Position numbers and translations under genes: made by a program
The notes under the pieces: generated by a model
The model's input: only the letters and a program-made list of their open reading frames with translations
What the model was told of the DNA's origin: nothing
Database searches by the model: none
Shown here: positions 1 to 10,579 of the stretch, one piece after another
How the letters are laid out: each line of letters opens with the position of its first letter
Numbering within the stretch: position 1 is the first letter of the stretch
DNA from: Scleroderma bovista
Taxonomy: Eukaryota; Basidiomycota; Agaricomycetes; Boletales; Sclerodermataceae
Reading direction: 5' to 3'
DNA: 23,106 nt
Assembly: GCA_037178675.1 (NCBI GenBank)
Contig: JAYMGJ010000450.1
Span: 1-23,106 of the forward strand

Positions 1-1597
1 ATATCCAGACCTTCATCACGACAACTGCTTCTTGGACAACGTAACTAACGCGCGTGCTAATCAAGTCCAAGAGAACGTTGACACAGCGTTCCGCTGAACT
101 TTCAATGCTTATTGCAGTTTGCCCGATTGCCTTGATGCTCTTGCGCACAAAGTCGACGTCAACCTCAGAGGCGTACCTAGTATGGGTCAATCAGACATCA
201 TGCAGTGATTCATGACGGCCCACTCTTTCAATTCGCTCAACAACGCATCGACATTGCTATCATTGCAAGTCGCACCATAATGTCGAGCTTCTCGATTTTG
301 ACATAGAGCGGGTCATTGTATTTGCAGAAGAACACGCGCATTTCGTTGGAGAGTAGGTCGGGCCGTTTCTGCAGGAGTAAGTTGATATTTCGCAACGCAA
401 CCCATTGAACTTCCGGAGGAGATGAAAGAAGCGTTACAAGGGGTGGAGCCATCTTTCGAACGAGTTGCTTAACGAGATCTTCCGACGAATTCCTCGCATG
501 TGAATCATGATGACCTAGAAAGCATCAGTCGTGTGACGCAAACACGCCGAAGCTAGCACACCTTGACTGCAGCCAAGACCACACTGCCGTTGACATGCTG
601 GAATTGAGGAACGACGCGTTCGCATATGTGCTCGCTTTCTTTCTCGTCTTGCGGAACGTACCGCGCCAGGGCATTCAATATTGCAACACGACCCCACTCG
701 GTGCATTCATTTAACGCGATCAGTAATTTGTTCAGTATATTCGATGTGATGTTGAAGATGGCAGGATCGGAGGGTGCAGCTGGTGGATGGGCGGCGGTTG
801 CGGTTGCGTGGATATCTGTGAGCGCGGCGACGGTATTCGCGACAACCTGAAACAACAGTTCTACGGAGGTAAATATAGGGCTCCGATGACGGTACTCACC
901 ATGGGGTTACTGTCCGAAATCATTTCATGCAGGCGTGGGAGGAAGGAGTTATCGATGACGAGCGAGGGCTTGAGATCGTAGAGTTTGGCGACGCACAGCG
1001 CAGCCGTCTTCCGGACGTAAGGATTCTCGTCTCTGAGACCACGCTGAAGGGGATCACATAGATAGTCGATTATCCTTTCGGCACGCAGGCAACCCATTGT
1101 GCGGATGGCGAGTGCTCGGACGAGCGGATTAGGGTCTTCAGAATCCTTGACGAAGGTATTCACAGCGAGGATAACAAGCTCGGGCTGTGTCTTTGCATAG
1201 TTCATAAGATACAAGTATACAAGCTTCTTTTGTTCCAGATCATCTGTCTGCATGTTCTTGAGCACATCGGGGAAGAGACCGCTCACGTCTGTAGGGAGAT
1301 GTCAAGATTCAGCGACTTGGTGGTCCGCAGGCGAGACAACCGGGCACCTTTCCCGACAGTCATAGACGCTATGACGCGCTTGATGGCATCCTTTCGTTTA
1401 TCACGGTATTCGCTGTTGAGATCGACACCGAGCTCGTAGTTTTCACCTTTGCGCGGTGCCGTAGACTCATCGGTAAGACGAACGGTCGTGGAAAACTACG
1501 CAAATTAGGTAATGACATTGAGCATCGACATAGGAGTCTGCCAGTAACTTGATCTCTACTTCTGCAAGCACACCTTCGTCAAAGCGCAGGTTGACAT
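1..1597 (-). CDS. apl2: Beta-adaptin (AP-1/2 complex large subunit), N-terminal part, two apparent frameshifts
   Basis: Large subunit of the clathrin adaptor complex, which sorts cargo at trans-Golgi/endosome membranes. Spliced exons on the minus strand are 1574-1597, 1348-1495, 900-1288, 562-846, 224-514 and 11-176 (the last may run on past the window edge). Introns are 47-78 bp with GT-AG ends. The trunk signature is clear: [91 protein letters not shown]. About 435 codons are present; the rest of the trunk, hinge and ear lie outside. Two exon-5 sites need one extra base to keep the family frame: GG at 492-493 (a third G gives [12 protein letters not shown]) and AA at 263-264 (a third A gives [11 protein letters not shown]). 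The start at 1597 gives an unusual ~17-residue extension before [14 protein letters not shown]-1 versus AP-2 cannot be decided. A pseudogene or assembly errors could explain the breaks. Confidence 0.9.
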
Positions 1598-1924
1598 AGC
1601 ATATGTACAGTAAAGCTTGCTTCAACTTCTAGACTCTGAAACACATAGTCGAAGCATACGAAAAGAACAAAAGACAAAAAAATGATAGCAGGGCGTACTG
1701 TCGGGGATGAAACAGGGACACCACATAGTTTACTTTCGTGTTCTCCAAATTCACGAATCGATCAGTACCAGCGTTTGGTGGATACAATTGATACTGCACA
1801 GTAGTCACAGTGCACACTAATTTTCATTCCTCGTACAATAAATCGATGGAAAAAGGCCAGCGAAATATTCCCACGCTTTTTCCTATATAATGCCCGGAGT
1901 GTCAGTTGTTGTTGTCAGCACATC
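1598..1924. promoter_or_regulatory. Shared divergent promoter region
   Basis: This 327-bp spacer lies between the beta-adaptin start (minus) and the 173-aa gene (plus). On the plus side TATATAA stands at 1884-1890, about 35 bp before the ATG at 1925, so the plus leader would be short. On the minus side a pyrimidine-rich stretch (reverse complement of about 1660-1682) lies upstream of the adaptin ATG, as in many fungal housekeeping promoters. Minus-strand open stretches in 1629-1817 are not supported by any recognisable protein. Confidence 0.5.
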
Positions 1925-2518
1925 ATGTCCTCAACCACATCGCTCACAGAACGCCTACAAAGTCTCGAGGTGGGTCAACCTAACTTTTACACGATATTAC
2001 ACAGCTAAAGTGCATGAAAGATATCCAACTCGGATCCCCAGGCAGAACGCTGGCAGGATGCTCCTCATCTCCAACGCAAGGTGAATAGGCTGCTATGCCG
2101 CCCACCTCGCGTGCAAGGCCACCTCCAACTATTTGGTTTCATGGTTTCCGATGCCGATCTTCTGAAACTGTCCCACATTGCGTTTAAACATATTTGGCCC
2201 AGTAGACAACCTCACGAGTCGGGAATTATGCTTTTCAATTCTGCCACCTACGTCCAGGATTCCCTCAGAATCCCTCAGTGTTTCACCGCATGTGCCAAGA
2301 TCCCGCCAGGGATGGATGTGCCTCCAGAATGCTTATCTACGCCAGACAGCATCCAAATCATTGCATTATGGGCCGATTTTCAGCCAGATGATGAATGTCC
2401 GTGGCCAGGCCATATATCCCGGCTGAGGAGGAAAATTGGGCGTGCGCCGCGGTGGTGGGTTGATAGTGACCCTGAACACTTTTGGCGTGGTGTGTTTCCA
2501 CTCCCGTTTACTATTTGA
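1925..2518 (+). CDS. Hypothetical protein, 173 aa, two exons
   Basis: No family recognised. Exon 1 is 1925-1969 (MSSTTSLTERLQSLE), intron 1970-2041 (72 bp, GTGGGT donor, CCAACT/CTAAC-like branch sites, CCCCAG acceptor), exon 2 is 2042-2518. Splicing joins in frame to AERWQDAPHLQRK and then to a long open frame ending in TGA. The N-terminus predicts a short amphipathic or coiled helix. The rest is a mixed globular-looking sequence rich in Trp, Pro and Cys, with motifs such as FKHIWPSR and ALWADFQPDDECPWPG. An alternative last intron (GTGTGT donor near 2490, CGCAG acceptor near 2538) would end the protein in FWRDDL. TATATAA lies about 35 bp upstream. It is divergent from beta-adaptin, which suggests a host gene rather than transposon cargo. 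Confidence 0.6.
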
Positions 2519-3158
2519 CTAAGCTTACCGTTCGCAGATGATCTCTGAATCGTGTTTATCTGCCCAATGTGATCCTTGTCCATTTGTCATGTTAGCTTAT
2601 TCTTCACGCCAGTACATATAAAAGAAAACAAGACTCTTACTATAGGTTGTACTCCGTGCTGGTGCCCGCTTTCAGTCAGTGGTATTATCTGTGTGAAGTG
2701 TGCAGCCAGGGACTACTAATTTCATTCGATTCCTCAACCTACCGTCCGGCGACCCCGTTAAATTCGCAGATAATATTTCGCCCAACTACTCGGCACGCTT
2801 GGTATGCTCCAGTTTTCCTGCACTCGCTCAAATTTGAATAAAACATCGCTGGGGAAATGAGGTGGGTGTGAAGAGTCGATATCTTTGACAAGCTTGACGA
2901 GGGCCTATTAATGAGGCGCGTTCAGTCAACAGCCCCAGCTTAGCAGAACGCATGAGCACTCTCCCTGCTTTCCGGAGCCATCCACACACCTTCGGTTCCC
3001 TGTTCTCAATTCCATGGCACTGCGTCTACCCATTCCATAGAAATAAATGTAGGTCTACTCACGTGTATGCTCGTTGCTTTGGCCTGAAGATGACCCACTT
3101 CAGAGGAGTCTCCCGAGGAGGCGGTCCCTGATACCGACTACAGTCCAACTCCGTAGAA
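2519..3158. other. Intergenic, no gene seen
   Basis: Open frames here are short (64-67 codons) and carry no recognisable motif. No repeat structure was noticed. The first ~120 bp probably hold the 3' UTR of the 173-aa gene. Confidence 0.5.
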
Positions 3159-3424
3159 ATGCTCTCTCCTACTTCCTCAGCGCTGCGCTATTGGAAGCGA
3201 TTCATAGCGAAGTCTGATGGCGACGCAAAATATTACTTAAATGACATCCACCAGGTCAGTTTCAGAACACACATGATGGTTTACCGCCATTGACTCCCAC
3301 GCTGTAACACCAACTGCCAGATAACTGGCAGGGACCGGATAGGTCCAATGGCAGGCTCTCTGGAATGGTAAAGCAGAAGAAATTCACCAATCTGGTGGAT
3401 GTAGCATATCCCTCCGACTACTAA
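3159..3424 (+). CDS. Possible small hypothetical protein, 62 aa, two exons
   Basis: Exon 1 (3159-3254) reads MLSPTSSALRYWKRFIAK and on to YYLNDIHQ. The intron at 3255-3331 (77 bp, GTCAGT donor, GGCAG acceptor) joins in phase 0 to exon 2 (3332-3424), which reads GPDRSNGRLSGMVKQKKF and ends VDVAYPSDY before TAA. The joined frame is free of stops and has a balanced, soluble, basic composition. No domain was recognised and no upstream or downstream exon is obvious. It could be a real small gene, an exon pair of a degraded larger gene, or chance. Confidence 0.35.
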
Positions 3425-4004
3425 ATATCTCCGAGAGCAGTAACTGCTCGGGCCCGGATCTTCGTAGGCACGTTATCATAATGCCTGGCTTCGTCAAGTA
3501 CACTAAAAGGAACAAGTCCTGGCGAAGCCGAGTTCCAGAACGTGGCTAGCAGATTATAATGTGTTGGCTACAGCACAGCGCCACGACTCTGAATCAACAC
3601 ACCGGCACACTGTATGCGTTGAGGTTCTATGGGAGAAATCAACATGTTTAACCAATGTGTTTTACAATGGTACGTACGTGATGCTTCGACCCAAGAAACT
3701 GCGACGTTAGTCTCCTGGGTCCCCGGTCATCTATTAGATGTTTAAGCTTCGCGGCGCTGTGTCGATACCTGCTCACGCGAGTTATCCTCATCAATATATT
3801 GCTTATTGATCCCGTTGTGACAGAGTTATTCGGCACTGACCCATCATAAGTATGGAGCTGATTTGTTGCCCTCGTCCTTGTTACAGTAAGTCTCCTTTGC
3901 GTTTCTACAGCATTCTTGGACATTATATGTGCACTCGTTGCTACCTCTTGTGATGATGACATCAGGAATGCTCTGATGAGTATGGTTTGGAGTTTGATAC
4001 ATAC
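3425..4004. other. No gene seen; expected C-terminal half of the hydrolase relic is missing
   Basis: A minus-strand open frame covers 3648-4040, but only its first residues (the hydrolase exon ending at 4005) are recognisable. The rest begins with a good GTATGT donor and resembles no part of the family. The catalytic GYCFGG region expected of dienelactone hydrolases was looked for on the minus strand down to about 2850 and not found. Confidence 0.5.
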
Positions 4005-4155
4005 AGAAAGGGCATCGCCGGGAATTGGATCCCCGTTCAAGTAGTCGATCGCGATAGTCTGGTCGGGTTAATTCTCAAAAGGATGCCAAGGAGGGAGGGA
4101 AAGAGCGCACCTTGAACCCATTTCTAGCAAAGCCGTCGACAAGGAGCTGTGATCA

Positions 4156-5911
4156 CTGTGGGAAGTAAAGTCACCAGTATTCAGTGATTGAATCACCTCT
4201 AATCAATGTCAACCGCATTACATATCAGTGACCAAGTACTGAAAATCAGTGTCCCTGGGTGACACTGAGTGCTCATTTTTGCTATTGAAATTCAGTGTCT
4301 GAGTCAGCGTCCATGGCACTGATTTAGAGTGTCTTTGGCAATTATTATCAGACATGTCAGCACTACTTTTCAGTGTAAAAGTTACTTAATTCCAGCCAGA
4401 TGCCATTGGATTTCATTGGGGAACACTGGCCCTTAGTAACTACATGGAAGTGATGTATTTGTGTAGTCTACAACAGTAGGGATATACACTGCAACAGATT
4501 ACACCCACGCATCATGGTCATAGCAATACTGGCTGCCCGACCACGTCATCACTGAAACAGTGCTGCCATAATCGTCACAGGTCCGAGGTGGCATTGGTTA
4601 CTCACGTTCTTAGTCACATTGTCTGTTGCTTGCAGCAGTGCTGATTGACCAAATTGTGTCACTGTATCGCTCCAACACAAACAAAGACCACCATCGTTCC
4701 CCCCATCCTCATGTTCGAACGTTGTTGAATTCAACATAGATCCAGTGTAAGTATTGGATGTCAAACGGGATGACATCCACTTACATACTATGACCTACAC
4801 CCCCAAGGGCACCCTCAAAACACCGCCAGGTCAGATGTATTCCCTCGGCAGGATTCGTATGGCAAACGAGGAAAGTTCACGTTGACGGCACGATCTTGAT
4901 ATACAATCGTGGAGTGCATAGCTCTGCACGAGAAATACTACGTCAGTGATAGCGGAGACAAGTGTGATCACAAGTCAAAGGGAGTGGCTCCAACTTCAAT
5001 GTTTATGTAAGCAATAACAGCGACACACTTATAAGCCAAAAGCTGGGTTCAAACCTGTAGAGTCACGCTAGATTCCATAAATAAGGTGGAAACATCACCA
5101 AACGATGCGAGCTCCAGTCGTGGAACTGGGCTGTTGAACGGACGTTGTGAGGCATGGTTGTGGTATGAGAACAAGATGTAATCAAGCGGAGATTGAATTT
5201 CTGCACAGTAATGCACGACGCGACTTGCGTAACCACGTGACCTTACTAATCACCACAGCCACTGCCACCCAACCATGGCCACCACGTCCCAGCCTCAACA
5301 ACAGCCACTACATACTACCTGAACACTCGACCGTGTCCACCATCAGCCTTACCAATGACCACCTCTCTGCCTCAACTCTACACAGCCACCTCAACAACCA
5401 TGGCCACCTTGATGAAGAGTCGAAGACAACTAGCACTATCAGGATTCAGGATAACCACACACCTGATGATGACAACCTGGATGTAGTGAGGACAAGGACA
5501 ACCTGCCTCACTGTGACCATTAATGACGATGACATGATGCAGGCAGTGAGTTGAGTGCCTGTACAATCACCAGTGATTATATGGACAGCTGTATCCATCA
5601 CAGATGGTGGCAGGAACAGCGATACAATATTTGATGGAATGATAAATGTTTGTATATTTGTGGAGAATTACTAGTAAATGAGCACTATACTGATAGATAT
5701 ACACAACTGAGCCGTATTCTGATGGGTACTGAAAATCAGTGTCACCAAAATTGAGGTAGTGAAAATCAGCGTCACCGGAATCGAGGCAGTGAAAATCAGC
5801 GTCGGGACTCACACGCTGAAAAGATGTGACCAGCAATTCAGTGTCAATGTCACTGATTTTGGTCACATCAGCGTCCCCGTCACTGATTAGTAGTGACTTT
5901 ACTTCCCGCAG
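4156..5911. mobile_element. Non-autonomous TIR DNA transposon (hAT- or KDZ-like), 8-bp TSD
   Basis: Terminal inverted repeats of about 32 bp match with five mismatches. The left end reads CTGTGGGAAGTAAAGTCAC and the reverse complement of the right end reads CTGCGGGAAGTAAAGTCAC. A perfect 8-bp duplication TGTGATCA flanks it (4148-4155 and 5912-5919). Excision in silico leaves a canonical 47-bp intron in the hydrolase relic, which confirms the borders. Both subterminal regions are crowded with CAGTG and AATCAGYGTC motifs. No transposase is encoded; the largest frame (5147-5554) is His/Thr/Asn-rich low-complexity sequence. An 8-bp duplication is known for hAT, P and Kyakuja-Dileera-Zisupton elements; the terminal sequence alone does not decide between them. 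Confidence 0.88.
5731..5820. repeat. Subterminal 30-bp tandem repeat of the TIR element
   Basis: Three units begin GAAAATCAGYGTC at 5731, 5761 and 5791, an exact 30-bp period. A fourth copy of the core lies near the other end (about 4240). Such arrays are typical transposase-binding sites. Confidence 0.8.
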
Positions 5912-6207
5912 TGTGATCATGTCAGCATGTTTATCAATCCAAGGCTGATTATCATACCTGGGAGTTGATCAGTTGGATACCAAAGACGTCAGGGAGGAAG
6001 AGAATGGCTTTCTCCTTGGGGCATTCTTCCAAAGGGGTGCCAACATAGCATTCCACCCCTCCAATGACTTCGACTTTACCTAGCATCAGCAAAAGGACAA
6101 CCACCTCAACGATAGTCGTCAGGATGAAGGAATAGAGACGTACCCTCAGGAACGCCCTCGTGGCGAACACCTACATATCGATCGAATCACAGTCATTAGA
6201 CGATCAG

Positions 6208-6225
6208 CCCCAGTGAGAAATGGCC
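6208..6225 (+). repeat. Left terminal inverted repeat of the Tnp2 element
   Basis: CCCCAGTGAGAAATGGCC, preceded by the ATCAG target copy at 6203-6207. It pairs with 13579-13596. Confidence 0.8.
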
Positions 6226-6603
6226 AAATGCGTAGATAGGTCCAACCATGTATTTGTATGTGGCCTAGTTTGGGCCTATGTGTATCTATGGCTTTGGCGT
6301 GCGAAACAGAGTACTCTAGTTTCTCATAGATCCCACTACTTGGTTCACATCCATCGAAAGCTTTTCTCAGGTGAAATGCCTGAGGCATTGCATGCATTCA
6401 TTCGAATGCTTGCATGTGATCGCATCAATCCAAGGTACTGTTGGTATACCTTCTCTTCGAATCAATTATTGGACTAATACGGCACCATCACAGGGCCTAC
6501 TACGCCTTGTTTGACCCCCTTCTTGTTCTTGACCTTCTCAAAGTCAAATCAGTAAGTTCTGTCTTGTCTGTAGCGTCCAACTGGCTTATGTCATGTACAG
6601 GTC

Positions 6604-9600
6604 ATGTCAGATCCACCGGTATACTGGTGCATCTGCAAGAAATACTGCAAGGGCTCCCGCAAGCAGTTGAAGGCCTATTCTACCTGGTGGCGTCATTATC
6701 GCGATGCGGATGAGGACGAAAAACGAAGCATACAGTTGCAGAAGCGTTCTGACGCCTTTCGTGCATTCATCCAGAGCATCGCACCCTCTGTTGCACAGAA
6801 CGGCCCCAGTGACGACTTGGGGCGGGATTTGGTGAGCCTTTTTTCATATGTTTGAATCATTTTAACAGAAAATTTATAGATGTTAAGCAATGTTGGCAAT
6901 GACGACAGTGTCGCAAATCAAGACTATGAATTGCAGGCCCCTTGTGACGATACACCTCTCCCTGCGTCTCCTGCACACAAAATACCTGAGCCACAGATGT
7001 ATGGCACACCTCTCCCCGCATCTCCTGCACACAAAATACCTGAGCAGACGTACGGCACACCTCTCCCTGCATCTCCTGCACACGAAACACCTGAGCAGAC
7101 GTACACACAGACCCTCATTGACCTCAATTTAGATGAGCTCATACAGCTCTCTGTCGATTTTCCCAAGCATGCACGAAGTATGGCACTGATACATTCGATT
7201 CGGAATGCTTCACTCGACGATGGCATTGGTCTCACTAGTGCCGCTCTGGAACGTCTTCGCAACCCTCCAAACGAGGTTCTTGACCTCAATGATCCATATG
7301 CAAAGCTTGCCATTGAGATTTTCATGGCACTCGAGCACTCTTTGGAGGCGACTTACGACAAGATATGCTCGAGCATCCATGCGCACATCCCTGGCTCCCA
7401 ACTCCCCTCGTTTTATCAAGTGAAGCAGCTTCTCACAGACGTTACTGGCGTCACGTCCATTGTCAATGACATGTGCATAAACTCATGCATGGCATTTGTG
7501 GGTCCTTATGCAGATCTTGATGCATGCCCTGAGTGTGCCGAGGCTCGGTTTGACGTCCGTGCCAGAGGGCACACACGCCCCCGTGCAGTTTTTCATACCA
7601 TTCCCATTGGCCCGCAGCTACAGGCTCTCTGGCGACATCCCAAGACTGCTGAGAAGATGCGTTACCGCCAATACAGGACTGAGCAAATATTGGAAGATCT
7701 TCGCATCAATGATGGTCTCGTTAATGCCTATGATGACATTTTCTGTGGTAGCGCCTATGTCCGTGCCTTTTGTGACGGTGTCATTGAACCAGACGACACA
7801 CTCCTGATGATATCTATCGATGGCGCTCAACTCTTCGAGAGCAAGGAGTCCGACTGTTGGATTTATATCTGGATTATCCTTGAGCTGTCCCCGGACCATC
7901 GATACAAGAAGAAGCACGTCCTTCCTGGTGCAATCATCCCCGGTCCCAAAAAACCCAAATTCATCGAATCGTTTCTGTTTCCAGGGTTTCATCACCTCTC
8001 CGCTTTGCAGCGTGAGGGCCTCAAGATATGGGATTCTGCTCGCAATCGTGAATTTCTTTCACGACTAATGCTCTACCTGGCATGCGCTGACGGACCTGGG
8101 CTATTGACCATGAGCAACTTCGTCGGGCACCAAGGTAAAAATGGCTGTCGCATGCGATGTCCTCTCAAAGGACGTCGCAAGCCTGGCGCTTCTCAGTATT
8201 ATCCTGTTTTACTCAAGCCCGATAATTATGACGTTCCTGGATGCACACACGACAATGTAAACGTCTTTGACATCGGTCCCAGCACCTCTGCACGATACGC
8301 TCAACAACTTCGCTATCTCCTTCAAGCACGCACCCGAAAGGAGTATGAAACTCGTCGCCTTGAGACTGGCATTGTCGGTCCCAGCATTCTCCTTGGCCTA
8401 CAACCCCACCTTCTCCTTGGTATCCCCGAATGTTTTTCGTCTGAGATGATGCACTTAAGTGGTGCAAATATGGCTGCCCTGTGGCTTGACTTGTGGTGAG
8501 GTACCATCGAATGTGCAACCACGGATAACAAAGCGCACTGGCGCTGGGCAGTTCTGAAGAATCAGCGCACTTGGGAAGAACACGGCCATGCTGTGGCGGT
8601 TTGCAAACCATATCTCCCCGGTTCATTCGATGTAGCTCCCCGTGACCCCTCCCTCCATGCAAACTCGTGGTATAAAGCGGCAGAATACATCACTTGGATC
8701 TACTCTCTTTGTCCGGCTCTTCTCTACGGTATCCTTCCCCATGATCTCTGGCGAAATTTTTGCAAGTTCGTCGCAGGTTTTCGTATCATGGGTCAGTACA
8801 GCATAACTCCGGCACAACTCCAATGTGCTCGGAACTATCTAGCGGAATGGGAGAATGAGTTCGAGACGTTATACTACCAACGGCGCACTGATCGGATTCA
8901 CTTTATACGTCCTTGTGTCCACCTGACAAACCATCTCGCCTCGGAAGCTGCCCGCATTGGTTCACCTATCTGTTCCTCCCAATGGACGATGGAGCGTACA
9001 ATCGGTAACCTTGGGCAAGAAATTCGCCAGCCATCTGATCCATTCTCCAACCTTGCCCAGCAGGGCATTCATCGTTGCCAGGTCAATGCTCTTAAAGCCA
9101 TGCTCCCTGATCTCGATCTCACAGGTGAAGGCAGCAATCCCCGCGCATCTGAAGACTTGGGCAATGGCTACGTCTTGTTGCCAAAACGCGACAAACGCCA
9201 GATCAAGGTGCAAGGCCGTGAAGCGCAAGTCATCTCTCAATATGCTGGACAACCTGAAATACCACATATCCGTCGTTGGGGGCGTTTGCGCCTGCCAAAT
9301 GGACAGATCGCACGCTCTGAGTTTGTTGAATCACAGAAGCCGCTCGAGGAACTACGTATGGCTCGAAATGTCGTTGTAAGCCTCTTGTTACTGCTCCTTG
9401 TACCTCTAAATGCTTACTGTCAGAGTCACAGGCTATCATTGGGGGTGAGCATCGCATTGCAGAAGTGCGATACTTTGCCAGAGTGGTTGTGCAGGACGGC
9501 GGTGATGACCTATATGGAGGCCCCGACCCCCAACAGCCTCAACAGTACCGCTTTGCAGATATCGCTTTGGTCACGTTATACTCACCTCCACAGCCCTACA

Positions 9601-9815
9601 TATTTCAGGAATCGTACGGAGTCCTTGTCTCAAGCACGAAACTAGGCGATGCCAGTCTATGTGCCATCGAAGTCACTGCTATTCGTTCTGTCGTCGGCAT
9701 GGTTCCTCACCGCATCAATCTACTGGAAGGTGTGGGAGAAGATAGATATTTCTTGGTTGAGAAAATGGGATTGGAGCTTGCACGCATTGGGACCGAGAAC
9801 GACGAAGAAACGTAG
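6604..9815 (+). pseudogene. Tnp2-family transposase, one in-frame stop
   Basis: DDE-type transposase of the En/Spm-CACTA group. Exons are 6604-6831, 6880-9375 and 9432-9815, with introns of 48 and 56 bp, both phase 0. The spliced frame has 1,035 codons, near full family length. Landmarks: an N-terminal Cys cluster (WCICKKYCKG, residues ~9-18), a Pro/Ala/Ser repeat, CPEC (~290), the Tnp2 core LLMISIDGAQLF with its Asp near residue 390, KKKHVLPGAIIPGPKKPKF, then after the stop GHAVAVCKPYLPGSFD and YGILPHDLWRNF, and a C-terminal domain ending YFLVEKMGLEL. TGA at 8497-8499 (codon 616) interrupts LDLW-GTIEC, where I recall the family having Arg; CGA to TGA is the simplest cause. Everything downstream stays in frame, so decay is slight. 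ATG 6604 is the first Met before the Cys cluster. Confidence 0.88.
6952..7107 (+). repeat. Coding minisatellite in the transposase N-terminus
   Basis: Three units starting at 6952, 7006 and 7057 (periods 54 and 51 bp) encode TPLPASPAHKIPE-type repeats. They are in frame and differ by a few bases. This is a flexible linker between the Cys cluster and the catalytic core. Confidence 0.8.
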
Positions 9816-9986
9816 TTTTGTTCTACCATACATGCATTCTTGGACAGTGTACACGGCAATGATTATGTTTTATTCTCTTTGCATGACTACAAGACATGGA
9901 ACACGATACAGTAATTATACAGACAACAGCGTTGCGGGAATGATGCCAACAATGAGACGTACATGAGTGCCAATAATTAATAAAGT

Positions 9987-10524
9987 CTACACGCCTGTGT
10001 GAAGCCGCTTGGTATTCTCCGGGGCCATATTCTCGTCGAGGTCGGTTTGAGAGAGTTTGCGGACATGCAAGACATCACGCGATTGTTGCACGCGATTGGA
10101 AACCTTGTCCACATGGACCCTCCTCTTTGTCCCTCCAGCCCTGGGGGGACATACAAGACACCGCACCATCTCTGGAACAAGGTGATGACTAGATCCATTA
10201 GCGAGACTGTAATAAGAGGTATGTACTTACACTTGAGCAGGAGCAAATCCCTCCAGGTCAGCCTGGCTGCAAGGTTGAGGTTCTGGACCTTCAGAGCGAT
10301 TATAAAGGCGAAGAACAAGTCTCTGTAAGTGTGTGTCAGTGACGATAATAAATGCTGAGTATATGCACTTACAACAGGGCCTGGTTTCAATGGAGTGAAC
10401 GTCACAAGGTAGTGCTTCCACTAGGAAGAAAGAGCATGAACATCGACAACTGCGACATTGTCGATAGTGGTGATTTTGACCGGTGTGGTGACAAGAGTGG
10501 GATCGATGAATTGAGAGGACATGG
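9987..10524 (-). pseudogene. Decayed hypothetical gene inside the Tnp2 element
   Basis: Not assigned to a family. From ATG 10524 the frame reads MSSQFIDPTLVTTPVKI to VVDVHALSS, meets TAG (10421-10423), then goes on in the same frame as WKHYLVTFTPLKPGPV. A perfect GTAAGT intron (10323-10372) leads to RLVLRLYNRSEGPEPQP; a second intron (10172-10232, CTAAT branch) leads to RWCGVLYVPPGLEGQRGG. The frame then needs one added G in GGG (10118-10120) to reach VHVDKVSNRVQQSRDVLHV, ending KRLHTGV and TAG. The TAG could instead be an acceptor, since CTTTCTTCCTAG looks like one, but no good donor fits. So there is one likely frameshift and one possible stop. It converges on the transposase (171 bp apart) and diverges from the 682-aa gene (55 bp between ATGs). 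Confidence 0.6.
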
Positions 10525-10579
10525 TGGTGTACTGTGTAATGGCCTTATCGGGAACTACCGGAACTTTGCTTCCTCCACC
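10525..10579. promoter_or_regulatory. Very short divergent spacer between the two accessory genes
   Basis: Only 55 bp separate the minus ATG (10524) from the plus ATG (10580). No TATA box is visible. Either the two leaders overlap or the minus gene's true start lies elsewhere. Confidence 0.4.

Larger units (their letters stand above)
4005..6170 (-). pseudogene. Dienelactone hydrolase family relic, split by a transposon in an intron
   Basis: Alpha/beta-hydrolase-fold family that hydrolyses dienelactone-type esters in cytosol. Four exons remain: 6144-6170 (VRHEGVPEG), 5958-6079 (KVEVIGGVECYVGTP, KAILFLPDVFGIQLINSQ), 4111-4146 (LLVDGFARNGFK) and 4005-4058 (TIAIDYLNGDPIPGDALS). All join in frame across GT-AG introns (6080-6143, 4059-4110 and the interrupted 4147-5957). 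This is the N-terminal third of the fold. The first coding exon with the usual CxxC-type start and the C-terminal half with the Cys-Asp-His triad are both absent. The intron between LINSQ and LLVDG holds the 1,756-bp TIR element; without it the intron is 47 bp. The Tnp2 element begins 38 bp upstream of the first retained exon, so it probably sits in the preceding intron. Retained frames are unbroken, which suggests fairly recent loss. Confidence 0.85.

Noticed and set aside
1467..1817. Minus-strand stretches such as VQYQLYPPNAGTDRF and [17 protein letters not shown] as upstream exons of another gene
   Set aside because: No family match and no consistent splicing; the region is better explained as the first intron of beta-adaptin and the divergent promoter.
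5147..5554. 135-codon plus frame inside the 1.76-kb TIR element
   Set aside because: Low-complexity Thr/Asn/His sequence from CCACC/CAACA repeats; no transposase motif.
4154..5917. CACTG..CAGTG borders with a 4-bp TGAT duplication (CACTA reading of the TIR element)
   Set aside because: Trimming two bases per side gives symmetric CTGYGGGAAG ends with a perfect 8-bp duplication, a better fit.
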